Positions 8,926 through 17,788 of a stretch of 64,000 bases of DNA are shown here, piece after piece (within the stretch, counting starts at the first letter, position 1; each line of letters begins with the position of its first letter). A program made the translations under genes and the position numbers. Under the pieces are notes generated by a model. It ran no database searches. It saw only the letters and a program-made list of their open reading frames with translations, and was not told where the DNA came from. Source of the stretch: Tenacibaculum skagerrakense (GTDB lineage Bacteria > Bacteroidota > Bacteroidia > Flavobacteriales > Flavobacteriaceae); contig NZ_SLXM01000007.1 in assembly GCF_004345825.1 (NCBI RefSeq), positions 62,001 through 126,000 of the forward strand, given 5' to 3'.

Positions 8926-9426
8926 ATGGATCAGTTATTAAATGATTTTTCTCCAGGGTTGTTTTTCATGCAAATGATAATCCTTATCGTATTAATAGTA
9001 TTATTAGCAAAGTTTGCTTGGAAACCAATTTTAAGCTCTTTAGATGAAAGAGAAGAAGGAATCCAAAATGCTTTAGATGAGGCTGAGAGAGCTCGTAAAG
9101 AAATGCAAAATTTACAAGCTGATAACGATAGATTATTAAAAGAAGCTAGAGCTGAAAGAGACGCAATGATGAAAGAAGCTCGTGAGATTAAAGATAAGAT
9201 TATTGCTGATGCTAAAGAAGAAGCAAGTCAAGAAGCTTCTAAAATGATTGAAAACGCTAAAGCAACAATCAAACAAGAGCAACAAGCTGCAATTGCAGAA
9301 TTAAAAAAGAACGTTGCTGAATTGTCAATCGGTATCGCTCAAACTGTAGTTAAAAAAGAATTAGCTTCACAAGAAGATCAATTAAAGCTTGTTGAAGGAA
9401 TGTTACAAGACGTTACTTTAAACTAA
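8926..9426 (+). CDS. atpF: ATP synthase Fo subunit b
   Basis: A 166-aa peripheral stalk subunit. One N-terminal membrane helix (about residues 12-32, FFMQMIILIVLIVLLAKFAW) is followed by WKPILSSLDEREEGIQNAL, the conserved start of the b-subunit stalk, and then a long Ala/Glu/Lys-rich coiled coil to the C-terminus. It anchors F1 to the membrane together with subunit delta, encoded 10 nt downstream. The length is normal for a homodimeric b subunit. Confidence 0.95.
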   Translation: MDQLLNDFSPGLFFMQMIILIVLIVLLAKFAWKPILSSLDEREEGIQNALDEAERARKEMQNLQADNDRLLKEARAERDAMMKEAREIKDKIIADAKEEASQEASKMIENAKATIKQEQQAAIAELKKNVAELSIGIAQTVVKKELASQEDQLKLVEGMLQDVTLN

Positions 9427-9436
9427 TTAAGTACAC

Positions 9437-9994
9437 ATGAAAGAATCAAGACCAGCATTACGTTACGCAAAAGCAATTTTAAACCTAGCAAAAGAGCAAG
9501 GTGTTGATGAGGCAGTTAATAATGACATGAAGCTTATTATTGATACAATTGCTGGGAGTGACGATTTAGAAGTAATGCTTAAAAGTCCTGTAATTAAAGC
9601 TTCTGATAAAAAGAAAGTATTAGACGCTCTATTTGGAAATAAAGTAAATAATATTGCTAAAGGATTATTTAATCTTTTAGCGGAGAATAAAAGAATGTTA
9701 ATGCTAAATCAAGTAGCTAAGCAATATTCTATTATTTACGATTATTATAAAAATATGCAAGTTGCAACTGTAACTACCGCTGTTGAATTATCTAGTGAGT
9801 TAGAAGCTAAAATTCAACAGAAGGTAATTGAGATTACAGGTAATAGCGCAACAATCAATAATATTGTAAATCCAGAGATTATAGGTGGATTTATTTTACG
9901 CGTAGGTGACGTGCAGTATGATGCAAGCATCTCAAACCAATTTAACGAATTAAGAAGAGAATTTGACAATAGTCATTACATTCCAAAAATTTAA
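9437..9994 (+). CDS. atpH: ATP synthase F1 subunit delta
   Basis: A 185-aa OSCP/delta subunit. The N-terminal helical domain begins RPALRYAKAILNLAKEQ, and the C-terminal domain contains GGFILRVGDVQYDASISNQ, the conserved G-G-hyd4-D-x-D/S motif of delta. It connects the top of the alpha3beta3 hexamer to the b stalk. It follows atpF by 10 nt and precedes atpA by 21 nt. Confidence 0.95.
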   Translation: MKESRPALRYAKAILNLAKEQGVDEAVNNDMKLIIDTIAGSDDLEVMLKSPVIKASDKKKVLDALFGNKVNNIAKGLFNLLAENKRMLMLNQVAKQYSIIYDYYKNMQVATVTTAVELSSELEAKIQQKVIEITGNSATINNIVNPEIIGGFILRVGDVQYDASISNQFNELRREFDNSHYIPKI

Positions 9995-10015
9995 TTATAC
10001 ATCAAAAGATTTAAG

Positions 10016-11596
10016 ATGGCAGCAATTAAACCAGCTGAAGTATCAGCAATTTTAAAGGAACAATTAACAAATTTCGAGTCAAAAGCTACGTTAAACGAAG
10101 TAGGAACTGTATTACAAGTTGGTGATGGTATCGCACGTGTTTACGGTTTATCTAACGTACAATATGGAGAATTAGTAGATTTCGGAAACGGATTAGAAGG
10201 AATCGTATTAAACTTAGAGGAAGATAACGTTGGGGTTGTATTATTAGGCCCATCTAAAGGAATCAGTGAAGGTTCTACTGTAAAACGTACTGAAAGAATT
10301 GCTTCTTTAAAAGTTGGAGAAGGAATTGTTGGTCGTGTAGTAGACACTTTAGGTAACCCAATAGATGGTAAAGGACCAATCGAAGGAGAAACTTTCGAAA
10401 TGCCTTTAGAGCGTAAAGCACCAGGAGTTATTTATCGTCAACCAGTAACTGAGCCATTACAAACAGGTATTAAGTCTGTTGATGCAATGATTCCAATCGG
10501 TAGAGGTCAACGTGAGTTAATCATTGGAGACCGTCAAACTGGTAAGTCAACAGTTGCTATTGATACTATCTTAAATCAAAAAGAATTTTACGATGCAGGT
10601 GAGCCAGTATATTGTATCTACGTTGCAGTAGGTCAAAAAGGTTCTACAGTAGCTGCTATCGCAAATATGTTAGAAGAAAAAGGAGCTTTAGCGTATACAA
10701 CTATCGTAGCTGCTAACGCTTCAGATCCTGCAGCAATGCAAGTATATGCACCATTCGCTGGAGCTTCAATTGGAGAATATTTTAGAGATACAGGTAGACC
10801 AGCTTTAATTGTTTATGATGATTTATCTAAGCAGGCGGTTGCTTACCGTGAGATTTCTTTATTATTACGTCGTCCTCCAGGACGTGAGGCATATCCTGGT
10901 GATGTATTCTACTTACACTCAAGATTATTAGAAAGAGCTGCAAAAGTTATCAATGATGATAAAATTGCAAGTGAGATGAATGATTTACCAGATTCTTTAA
11001 AAGGTAAAGTAAAAGGTGGAGGATCTTTAACAGCTTTACCAATTATTGAAACACAAGCTGGTGACGTTTCTGCATATATTCCAACAAACGTAATTTCGAT
11101 TACTGATGGACAGATTTTCTTAGAGTCTGATTTATTCAACTCAGGAGTTCGTCCAGCAATTAACGTAGGTATTTCTGTATCTCGTGTAGGAGGTTCTGCT
11201 CAGATTAAATCAATGAAGAAAGTATCAGGTACATTAAAGTTAGATCAAGCTCAGTACCGTGAATTAGAAGCATTCGCTAAGTTTGGTTCTGATTTAGATG
11301 CTGCTACTATGAATGTGATTTCGAAAGGTAAACGTAACGTTGAAATCTTAAAGCAAAACCAAGGAGATCCTTTTACTGTTGAAGATCAGATTGCAATTAT
11401 CTACGCAGGTTCTAAGAACTTATTAAGGGAAGTTCCTGTTAATAAAGTAAAAGAATTCGAAGCAGATTATATCGAGTACTTAAACGCTAAGCACAGAGAT
11501 GCTTTAGATACGTTAAAAGCAGGAAAATTAACTGACGAAGTTACAGATATCTTAACTGAAGTAGCTAAAGAGATTTCAGCTAAGTATTCAGCATAA
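10016..11596 (+). CDS. atpA: ATP synthase F1 subunit alpha
   Basis: A 526-aa alpha subunit of normal length, nearly full family conservation by eye. The N-terminal beta-barrel holds [20 protein letters not shown], the P-loop is GDRQTGKST near residues 170-178, and [17 protein letters not shown], with the conserved ISVSRVG block, lies near residue 380. Alpha carries the non-catalytic nucleotide sites. A hairpin sits 12 nt after the stop, before atpG. The partner beta gene (atpD) and epsilon (atpC) are not in this window. Confidence 0.97.
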   Translation: MAAIKPAEVSAILKEQLTNFESKATLNEVGTVLQVGDGIARVYGLSNVQYGELVDFGNGLEGIVLNLEEDNVGVVLLGPSKGISEGSTVKRTERIASLKVGEGIVGRVVDTLGNPIDGKGPIEGETFEMPLERKAPGVIYRQPVTEPLQTGIKSVDAMIPIGRGQRELIIGDRQTGKSTVAIDTILNQKEFYDAGEPVYCIYVAVGQKGSTVAAIANMLEEKGALAYTTIVAANASDPAAMQVYAPFAGASIGEYFRDTGRPALIVYDDLSKQAVAYREISLLLRRPPGREAYPGDVFYLHSRLLERAAKVINDDKIASEMNDLPDSLKGKVKGGGSLTALPIIETQAGDVSAYIPTNVISITDGQIFLESDLFNSGVRPAINVGISVSRVGGSAQIKSMKKVSGTLKLDQAQYRELEAFAKFGSDLDAATMNVISKGKRNVEILKQNQGDPFTVEDQIAIIYAGSKNLLREVPVNKVKEFEADYIEYLNAKHRDALDTLKAGKLTDEVTDILTEVAKEISAKYSA

Positions 11597-11608
11597 TTAT
11601 AAAACAAC

Positions 11609-11636
11609 ATTTCCTCATCTTAACAGGTGAGGAAAT
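11609..11636 (+). promoter_or_regulatory. Intercistronic hairpin between atpA and atpG
   Basis: Arms ATTTCCTCATC (11609-11619) and GGTGAGGAAAT (11626-11636), 11 bp with one G-T pair and a 6-nt loop. No T run follows, so it is more likely an RNA stability or processing element than a terminator. The stem shares the TTTCCT/AGGAAA core with the hairpin after atpE. Confidence 0.7.
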
Positions 11637-11660
11637 TCAACTAATTTTAAGTTCATATAA

Positions 11661-12521
11661 ATGGCAAACTTAAAAGAAATACGTAACAGAATTACTTCTA
11701 TTAAATCAACAATGCAGATTACATCTGCCATGAAAATGGTATCTGCTGCTAAGTTAAAAAAAGCTCAAGATGCTATTACAGCAATGCGTCCATATGCATC
11801 TAAATTAACAGAGCTTTTGCAAAGTATTAGTGCTACTCTAGACGGAAACGTTGGAGGAGCTTATTCTGAGCAAAGAGAGGTAAATAAGGTTTTACTAGTT
11901 GCTGTTACTTCTAACAGAGGTTTATGTGGAGGATTTAACTCTTCTATCATTAAAAAGACAGTTAGTACTATAAACGAAAAGTACAATGGAGCAGATGTTG
12001 ATGTGTTTACAATCGGTAAGAAAGGAAACGACATCTTATCAAAAGAATACAATGTTGTTGAAAATAACAATGCTATTTTTGATGATTTAACTTTTGATAA
12101 TACTGCTGCTATTGCTCAACATTTAATGGATGTTTTCGTAGCGGGTTCTTACGATAAAATTGAACTTATCTACAACCGTTTCAAAAATGCTGCTACTCAA
12201 GTTGCAATGGTAGAACAATTTTTACCAATTAAGCCAGTAGAGAGCGATTCTAATGTTAGCTTAGATTATATTTTCGAGCCATCTAAAGAAGAAATCATTT
12301 TAGAGTTAATTCCTAAGTCATTAAAAACTCAGTTATACAAAGCAATACGTGATTCATTTGCTGCCGAACACGGAGCGCGTATGACTGCGATGCACAAAGC
12401 TACAGATAATGCTACGGAATTAAGAGATGAGTTATTATTAACATATAACAAAGCTCGTCAAGCTGCAATTACTAACGAAATCTTAGAAATTGTTGGTGGT
12501 GCAGAAGCATTGAATAACTAG
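11661..12521 (+). CDS. atpG: ATP synthase F1 subunit gamma
   Basis: A 286-aa gamma subunit. It opens with NLKEIRNRITSIKSTMQIT, followed by AMKMVSAAKLKKAQ, and closes with TYNKARQAAITNEILEIVGG, both diagnostic coiled-coil termini that form the rotating shaft inside the F1 head. The central Rossmann-like part contains SNRGLCGGFNS. It is the last gene of this operon: a strong terminator follows at 12547, so epsilon and beta must be expressed from another locus. Confidence 0.96.
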   Translation: MANLKEIRNRITSIKSTMQITSAMKMVSAAKLKKAQDAITAMRPYASKLTELLQSISATLDGNVGGAYSEQREVNKVLLVAVTSNRGLCGGFNSSIIKKTVSTINEKYNGADVDVFTIGKKGNDILSKEYNVVENNNAIFDDLTFDNTAAIAQHLMDVFVAGSYDKIELIYNRFKNAATQVAMVEQFLPIKPVESDSNVSLDYIFEPSKEEIILELIPKSLKTQLYKAIRDSFAAEHGARMTAMHKATDNATELRDELLLTYNKARQAAITNEILEIVGGAEALNN

Positions 12522-12546
12522 AAGATATTTAATTATCAATATATTT

Positions 12547-12579
12547 AAAGCGAATCTTATAATTAAGATTCGCTTTTTT
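12547..12579 (+). terminator. Intrinsic terminator of the atp operon
   Basis: A perfect 13-bp stem, AAAGCGAATCTTA (12547-12559) and TAAGATTCGCTTT (12564-12576), 4-nt loop, T run to 12579. Confidence 0.9.
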
Positions 12580-12604
12580 AATCTAAAAATTGAAATTAAA
12601 ACCT

Positions 12605-13144
12605 ATGAAAAAATTATATATACTTATAATCCTTCTTTTTACTATATCAATATATTCTCAGGAAAATGAAAACACTAAAGAGAATCAATTAAAGGAGATA
12701 GAAACTATTGATAATATAGATAAAACCAAACAAGTTTCTTTTAAAGTAATAGAGATTGCTCCTATCCATCCTGATTGTAAAAATTTTAATACAGAATCAG
12801 AAAGAAGAAAGTGTTTGCATATTTCTATGAGGAAACACGTTCAAAAGTATTTTAATGCTGAATTAGCAAATTGTATTGAAAAGCGAGTTTTATATAACTA
12901 TAAAAAGAAAAAAGATGAGGAAGTATGTATAGGAATGGCAAAAGGAAAAAAAAGAATCTACATACAATTCAAAATAAATTATACAGGAGAAATTATTGAT
13001 ATAAAAGTAAGAGCCCCACATCCTAAATTAAAGGAAGAAGGAATTAGAATAGCAAAACTATTACCAAAAATGGAGCCTGGAAAACAAGATGGTGTTCCTG
13101 TTAGAGTTGGATATACATTACCTATAACGTTTAATGTAGATTAA
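12605..13144 (+). CDS. Secreted protein with TonB C-terminal-like domain
   Basis: A 179-aa protein from the ATG at 12605. MKKLYILIILLFTISIYSQ is a signal peptide, so an in-frame ATG at 12590 is less likely to be the start. Residues about 45-75 are Cys-containing (HPDCKNFNTESERRKCLHIS). The C-terminal 60 residues (KRIYIQFKINYTGEIIDIKV, then PKMEPGKQDG and GYTLPITFNVD) match the TonB C-terminal fold often attached to Bacteroidota exported proteins. No N-terminal membrane anchor of true TonB type remains after signal cleavage, so energy transduction is doubtful. It lies between two terminators and is probably monocistronic. Confidence 0.7.
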   Translation: MKKLYILIILLFTISIYSQENENTKENQLKEIETIDNIDKTKQVSFKVIEIAPIHPDCKNFNTESERRKCLHISMRKHVQKYFNAELANCIEKRVLYNYKKKKDEEVCIGMAKGKKRIYIQFKINYTGEIIDIKVRAPHPKLKEEGIRIAKLLPKMEPGKQDGVPVRVGYTLPITFNVD

Positions 13145-13147
13145 AAT

Positions 13148-13179
13148 AAAAAAACGAATCCATTAGGATTCGTTTTTTT
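13148..13179. terminator. Bidirectional terminator between convergent genes
   Basis: An A-run, then ACGAATCC (13154-13161), loop ATTA, GGATTCGT (13166-13173) and a T-run to 13179. The symmetric A and T runs let it end transcripts from both the TonB-like gene (+) and the CocE-type gene (-). Confidence 0.85.
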
Positions 13180-13202
13180 ATTTTATTGCTATCGTAAGAT
13201 TA

Positions 13203-15122
13203 TTATTCAAGAATAGTAAACTCAATACTTGAATCAGTAAAGACAGAGTGAGTTTGTGTTTTAAAATCTTTTTCTTCTGCTTTGTAAATATTATCTACAT
13301 ACGTTTGCGGATTCAAATCAATTAAAGGGAACCAAGTACTCTGAATTTGAATTTGAAGTTTATGTCCTTTCTTAATTGTGTGAAAAACGTCTTGTAGCTT
13401 TATATGAACGCTTGTTTTCTTATTTGGAGTAAATGGCTCAGGGTTTGAAAAACTATTCCTAAAACGTCCTCTCATAACCTCACTACGCACCATCATATGA
13501 TAATTACTTAGCTTCATGTGAGATTGCATATCTTCATTGTCGTTTTTAAGATCGCTTGGATGAACATCTATTACCTTAACAATCCAATCTGCCGCAGTAC
13601 CTGTTGTTGCCACATTCAACTTAGCTAAAATATCTCCAGTTAAAGTCATGTCCTCTTGCATTACTTCCGTTTCAAACACTAACACATCTGGTCTTCTTGC
13701 AGCAAAACGTTGATCATCCGTCATGTATTTTCTTGGAGTGAATACCGTTTTAATATCTTCAGAATAAGGAACAGGACGTTTAATATCGCTTACAAACGAA
13801 ATTTTAGCAGGACTTGACTTTTCCTTTGATAATGTTTGATTCTCGGATAAAAACAATGATTGCTTCTGAGCATTTTTAGGAGGCCAAACATTATATGACT
13901 TCCATTCTTTTTTACCAGTATCAAAAACATAAGCTTCTGGTAATCCAGTGTCTTTTGATCCGTTTCCTTTTAAGAAGTGATTAAAGAACTTCGCTTCGAT
14001 ATTTTTTTGAAAATTCAACGAAATAGAATCTCCGAAATAATAATTACCAACCGTATTTTTTACTTTATTTCTAGACCATCCACCATGATCCCAAGGACCA
14101 AAAACAAGTGTATTATAATTATTTGGCTGATGTTTTTCTATTGCTTTATAAGTCTCTAATGGACCGTATAAGTCTTCTGCATCAAACCATCCACCAACAA
14201 TCATTGTTGCTACTGTTGAAGGAACTTTATTTAAATGTTGAATAATACCTTTGCTTTGCCAAATAGAGTCATAATTTGGATGCTCAACAATTTCCTTCCA
14301 GAAGAAATCATCAATAACATTCTTAGAAGCAATGTTCTTAGAATCAGGTTTATCATATTGGAAATATTCGTTTAAATTCTTCAACGGGCCTTTATCTAAA
14401 AAGAATTGATACTGATCTTCTGTATTCATTTTTGGAAAAGAATACCAAGCGCTATCAGTTGGTTGATCTTTATAAGTTCCAAATAGAGAAATTGCTCTAA
14501 AGTAACTCAATAAGAAAGCGCCATTATGATGAAAATCGTCAAAGAAAAAATCTCCGATACAAGCTTGTGGTGAAGCAGCTTTTAAAGCAGGATGTGCATC
14601 AATAGTTGAAACAGTTGCGTAATGTCCAGGATATGATATTCCCCATGTACCCACTTTTCCATTGTTTTGAGCTATGTTTTTAACTAACCAGTCTATAGTA
14701 TCATAGGTATCTGAAGTTTCATCAGCTTGTTTTGCTGTTTTATTCGGAATATAAGCACGCATATTGTCATAAACGCCCTCACTCATCCAACGACCTCTAA
14801 CATCTTGGTAAACTATAATATTTCCTTCTTTCATTAAGATTTCATTAGGACCAATTTTAGATCGCATTTCATCTTCACCATAAGGTTGGCAGCTATACGG
14901 AGTTCGCTGTAATAAAATAGGATATGTTTTAGAAGTATCTTTTGGACTATAGATGGTTGTGTGTAATTTAATACCATCTCGCATGGTAATTTGTACTTCT
15001 TTTTTAGTGTAGTTTTCTTTCACATAATTTACAGGTTCAGCTTCTTTTTTGGGTGTTGTTTTACAACTAAAAGAAACTACCAACAATAGTAAAAGTGATA
15101 ATTTGGTAAGTTTTGTTCTCAT
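13203..15122 (-). CDS. CocE/NonD family X-Pro dipeptidyl-peptidase-like hydrolase, lipoprotein
   Basis: A 639-aa alpha/beta hydrolase. The start is placed at 15122 because MRTKLTKLSLLLLLVVSFSC is a lipoprotein signal with Cys20; the longer frame adds 15 unlikely residues. The CocE/NonD signature is present: VQITMRDGIKLHTTIYSP, DVRGRWMSEG, and the nucleophile Ser163 in GTWGISYPGHY. A catalytic His is likely in FGPWDHGGWS. The C-terminal jelly-roll (ADWIVKVIDVHPSD onward to the end) is typical of the family. Members cleave peptides after X-Pro or hydrolyse acyl esters; the substrate here is unknown. The protein is probably periplasmic or surface-exposed. Confidence 0.85.
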   Translation of the reverse strand: MRTKLTKLSLLLLLVVSFSCKTTPKKEAEPVNYVKENYTKKEVQITMRDGIKLHTTIYSPKDTSKTYPILLQRTPYSCQPYGEDEMRSKIGPNEILMKEGNIIVYQDVRGRWMSEGVYDNMRAYIPNKTAKQADETSDTYDTIDWLVKNIAQNNGKVGTWGISYPGHYATVSTIDAHPALKAASPQACIGDFFFDDFHHNGAFLLSYFRAISLFGTYKDQPTDSAWYSFPKMNTEDQYQFFLDKGPLKNLNEYFQYDKPDSKNIASKNVIDDFFWKEIVEHPNYDSIWQSKGIIQHLNKVPSTVATMIVGGWFDAEDLYGPLETYKAIEKHQPNNYNTLVFGPWDHGGWSRNKVKNTVGNYYFGDSISLNFQKNIEAKFFNHFLKGNGSKDTGLPEAYVFDTGKKEWKSYNVWPPKNAQKQSLFLSENQTLSKEKSSPAKISFVSDIKRPVPYSEDIKTVFTPRKYMTDDQRFAARRPDVLVFETEVMQEDMTLTGDILAKLNVATTGTAADWIVKVIDVHPSDLKNDNEDMQSHMKLSNYHMMVRSEVMRGRFRNSFSNPEPFTPNKKTSVHIKLQDVFHTIKKGHKLQIQIQSTWFPLIDLNPQTYVDNIYKAEEKDFKTQTHSVFTDSSIEFTILE

Positions 15123-15210
15123 TTTTAAAAGATAAGTTCCTGTAAATATAACCAATGCTAGTTTCACGTCATGTTAAAATCGAAAGTTAGCTTGATAATT
15201 TTCTAGGCTC

Positions 15211-16986
15211 TTACCCTAAGAATGTCTTAATTTCATTAAGAATGGAAGTTGTATCTATCTTGCATAATTGCTGAAGTTCTTCCACAGAACCATGATGTAT
15301 AAAAGTGTCTGGAATCCCTAAAATTTTAATAGTGTTAGTGTAGTTGTTCGCTGAGGCAAACTCTAAAACCGCAGATCCGAAACCACCTTTAACAGTTCCA
15401 TCTTCAATGGTAATGATTTTATCAAATTTTTGAAAAACGGAGTGCAATAATTTCTCATCTAAAGGTTTCACAAAACGCAAATCGAAGTGTGCAATTGAAA
15501 AATTACTATCAACTGAATTTATTGCATTGGTAACATTTTTTGCAATAGTTCCTATTGATAATACAGCCACATCTTTTCCTTCTTGTAAGCATTGTCCTTT
15601 ACCTATTTCTATTGCTTCAAAAGGTTGTTGCCAATTTAACGTAATTCCTCTTCCTCTAGGATAACGAATTGCAATAGGATGATCTAATCCAAGTTGAGCG
15701 GTGTACATGATATTTCGTAACTCAACTTCATTTCGTGGAGCGAATATGATCATATTCGGAATACAGCGTAAATAGGCTAAATCAAAAACTCCGTGATGCG
15801 TCGCCCCATCTTCACCAACCAAACCAGCTCTGTCTAAACAAAAAATAACTGGAAGGTTTTGAGTGGCTACATCATGAATAACTTGATCGTATGCACGCTG
15901 TAAGAATGTTGAGTAAATATTACAAAATGGAATAATTCCTTGAGTTGCCATACCAGCTGCCAAGGTAACAGCATGTTGTTCGGCAATTCCAACATCAAAA
16001 GTTCTGTCAGGAAATGCATCCAACATAAACTTTAAAGAACTCCCAGTTAACATAGCAGGAGTAATTCCAACAATCTTCTCGTTATGTTTTGCTAACTCAA
16101 CTATGGTTTTTCCAAAAACATCTTGATATTTTGGTGGTTGCGAAACACTAGGATTTGGTAATAAATCACCAGAAACTTTATCGAATTTTCCTGGAGCGTG
16201 GTATTTTACTTGATCTTCTTCAGCCTGTTTTAATCCTTTTCCTTTGGTTGTAGTAACATGCAAGAATTTAGGCCCATCAATTTCTTTGAGACGTTGTAAC
16301 TCTGAAATTAATTCCTCTAAATTATGGCCGTCTATAGGACCAGAATAGTCAAAATTTAAAGCTTCTATAATATTGTGTTGTTCAATATCACTTCGTTTGG
16401 ATTTCATTCGTGTTAAATACTCTTTCAAAGCACCAACTGAAGGATCAATTCCAATAGCATTATCATTTAAAATAACTAATAAATTCGCATCAGTAACTCC
16501 AGCATGATTTAAAGCTTCAAAAGCCATTCCGCTTGCAATAGAAGCATCGCCAATAACAGCAATATGATGTTTGTTTTCGTTGTTGATTTTAGAAGCAATA
16601 GCCATTCCTAATGCAGCAGAAATAGAAGTAGACGAGTGTCCTACTCCAAAAGTATCATATTCGCTTTCACTTCGCTTCGGAAAACCAGAAATTCCGTTTA
16701 ATTGACGATTGGTATGAAATATATCCTTTCTACCAGTTAAAATTTTATGTCCGTACGCCTGATGACCAACATCCCAAACAAGTAAATCTTTAGGTGTGTT
16801 AAATACATAATGCAATGCAATGGTAAGTTCTACAACACCCAAACTAGCACCTAAATGTCCTTCTTTTGTTGCTACAATATCAATAATAAAACGACGTAAT
16901 TCTTGGGCTAATTGTGGTAATTGCTCAGTCTGTAAACTCCTTATATCATCAGGAAAATTAATATGTTCTAACAACTTTTTAGACAT
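15211..16986 (-). CDS. dxs: 1-deoxy-D-xylulose-5-phosphate synthase
   Basis: A 591-aa thiamine-diphosphate enzyme that condenses pyruvate and glyceraldehyde 3-phosphate, the first step of the MEP isoprenoid pathway. The ThDP/Mg motif runs from GDASIASGMAFEAL (about residues 146-159) to NDN near 174. The transketolase-type catalytic block FDVGIAEQHAVTLAAG lies near 335-350, and FCLDRAGLVGEDGATHHG is a conserved Dxs stretch. It has the usual length for Bacteroidota Dxs. No riboswitch-like structure is visible upstream, only about 130 nt shared with the divergent rsmI. Confidence 0.95.
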   Translation of the reverse strand: MSKKLLEHINFPDDIRSLQTEQLPQLAQELRRFIIDIVATKEGHLGASLGVVELTIALHYVFNTPKDLLVWDVGHQAYGHKILTGRKDIFHTNRQLNGISGFPKRSESEYDTFGVGHSSTSISAALGMAIASKINNENKHHIAVIGDASIASGMAFEALNHAGVTDANLLVILNDNAIGIDPSVGALKEYLTRMKSKRSDIEQHNIIEALNFDYSGPIDGHNLEELISELQRLKEIDGPKFLHVTTTKGKGLKQAEEDQVKYHAPGKFDKVSGDLLPNPSVSQPPKYQDVFGKTIVELAKHNEKIVGITPAMLTGSSLKFMLDAFPDRTFDVGIAEQHAVTLAAGMATQGIIPFCNIYSTFLQRAYDQVIHDVATQNLPVIFCLDRAGLVGEDGATHHGVFDLAYLRCIPNMIIFAPRNEVELRNIMYTAQLGLDHPIAIRYPRGRGITLNWQQPFEAIEIGKGQCLQEGKDVAVLSIGTIAKNVTNAINSVDSNFSIAHFDLRFVKPLDEKLLHSVFQKFDKIITIEDGTVKGGFGSAVLEFASANNYTNTIKILGIPDTFIHHGSVEELQQLCKIDTTSILNEIKTFLG

Positions 16987-17104
16987 GAGACAAATGTAAT
17001 AATAAGTTAGAAGTGTGTAGTTGGAAGTTTGCTTTTATTTAACAAAACAAACTGTGATAATAACTATTTACTACAAACTTCAGACTTCGAACATACAGTT
17101 TTGC

Positions 17105-17112
17105 TAACTTTG
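17105..17112 (+). promoter_or_regulatory. -7 element of rsmI, leaderless arrangement
   Basis: TAACTTTG matches TAnnTTTG and ends 4 nt before the rsmI ATG (17117). A clear -33 TTTG is not visible. The spacing implies a leaderless or nearly leaderless mRNA. Confidence 0.55.
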
Positions 17113-17116
17113 CATT

Positions 17117-17788
17117 ATGAGTAAACTGTATTTGGTACCGACACCTATTGGAAATTTAGAAGACATTACTTTTAGAGCAATAAAGGTTTTAAAAGAAGTT
17201 GATTATATTTTAGCAGAAGATACTAGAACAAGTGGAAAACTTCTAAAACACTTTGATATTAGTACACCAATGCAATCGCATCATATGCATAACGAGCATA
17301 AAACAGTTGAAAATATTGTAAAACGAATTCAGGCCGGAGAAACATTTGCTTTAATTTCTGATGCAGGTACTCCTGCAATTTCTGATCCTGGATTTTTACT
17401 CACGCGAGCTTGTATTCAAAATGGAGTAGAAGTTGAGTGCTTGCCAGGAGCTACAGCCTTTGTTCCTGCTTTGGTTAATTCGGGTTTACCAAATGATAAG
17501 TTTGTATTTGAAGGATTTTTACCTGTTAAGAAAGGACGACAAACTCGTTTAAAACTTTTAGCAGAAGAAAGCCGAACCATGATTTTTTATGAAAGTCCAC
17601 ATAAGTTATTAAAAACACTCGCAAATTTTGTTGAATACTTTGGTGAAGACCGACAAATTTCTGTTTCTCGTGAACTTACCAAAATGTTTGAAGAAACCAA
17701 ACGAGGAAGTGTAAAAGGAGTGTTATCATATTATACTGAAAAACCTGCTAAAGGTGAAATTGTTATTATAGTTGAAGGAAAAAATTAA
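17117..17788 (+). CDS. rsmI: 16S rRNA (cytidine1402-2'-O)-methyltransferase
   Basis: A 223-aa tetrapyrrole-methylase-fold enzyme that 2'-O-methylates C1402 in the 16S decoding centre using S-adenosylmethionine. Diagnostic stretches are LYLVPTPIGNLEDITFRA (residues 3-20), LAEDTRTSGKLL, LISDAGTPAISDPGF and FVFEGFLPVKKGR. The protein is shorter than the E. coli enzyme because it lacks the C-terminal extension, as is usual in this phylum. Its TAA interlocks with the stop of the convergent membrane-protein gene (shared TTAA at 17785-17788), with no terminator between them. Confidence 0.94.
   Translation: MSKLYLVPTPIGNLEDITFRAIKVLKEVDYILAEDTRTSGKLLKHFDISTPMQSHHMHNEHKTVENIVKRIQAGETFALISDAGTPAISDPGFLLTRACIQNGVEVECLPGATAFVPALVNSGLPNDKFVFEGFLPVKKGRQTRLKLLAEESRTMIFYESPHKLLKTLANFVEYFGEDRQISVSRELTKMFEETKRGSVKGVLSYYTEKPAKGEIVIIVEGKN

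Noticed and set aside
16987..17104. TPP riboswitch or large inverted repeat between dxs and rsmI
   Set aside because: No TPP-type core is present. There is a loose inverted similarity (GTTGGAAGTTTGC versus ACAAACTTCAGAC) but it is low-complexity and imperfect.
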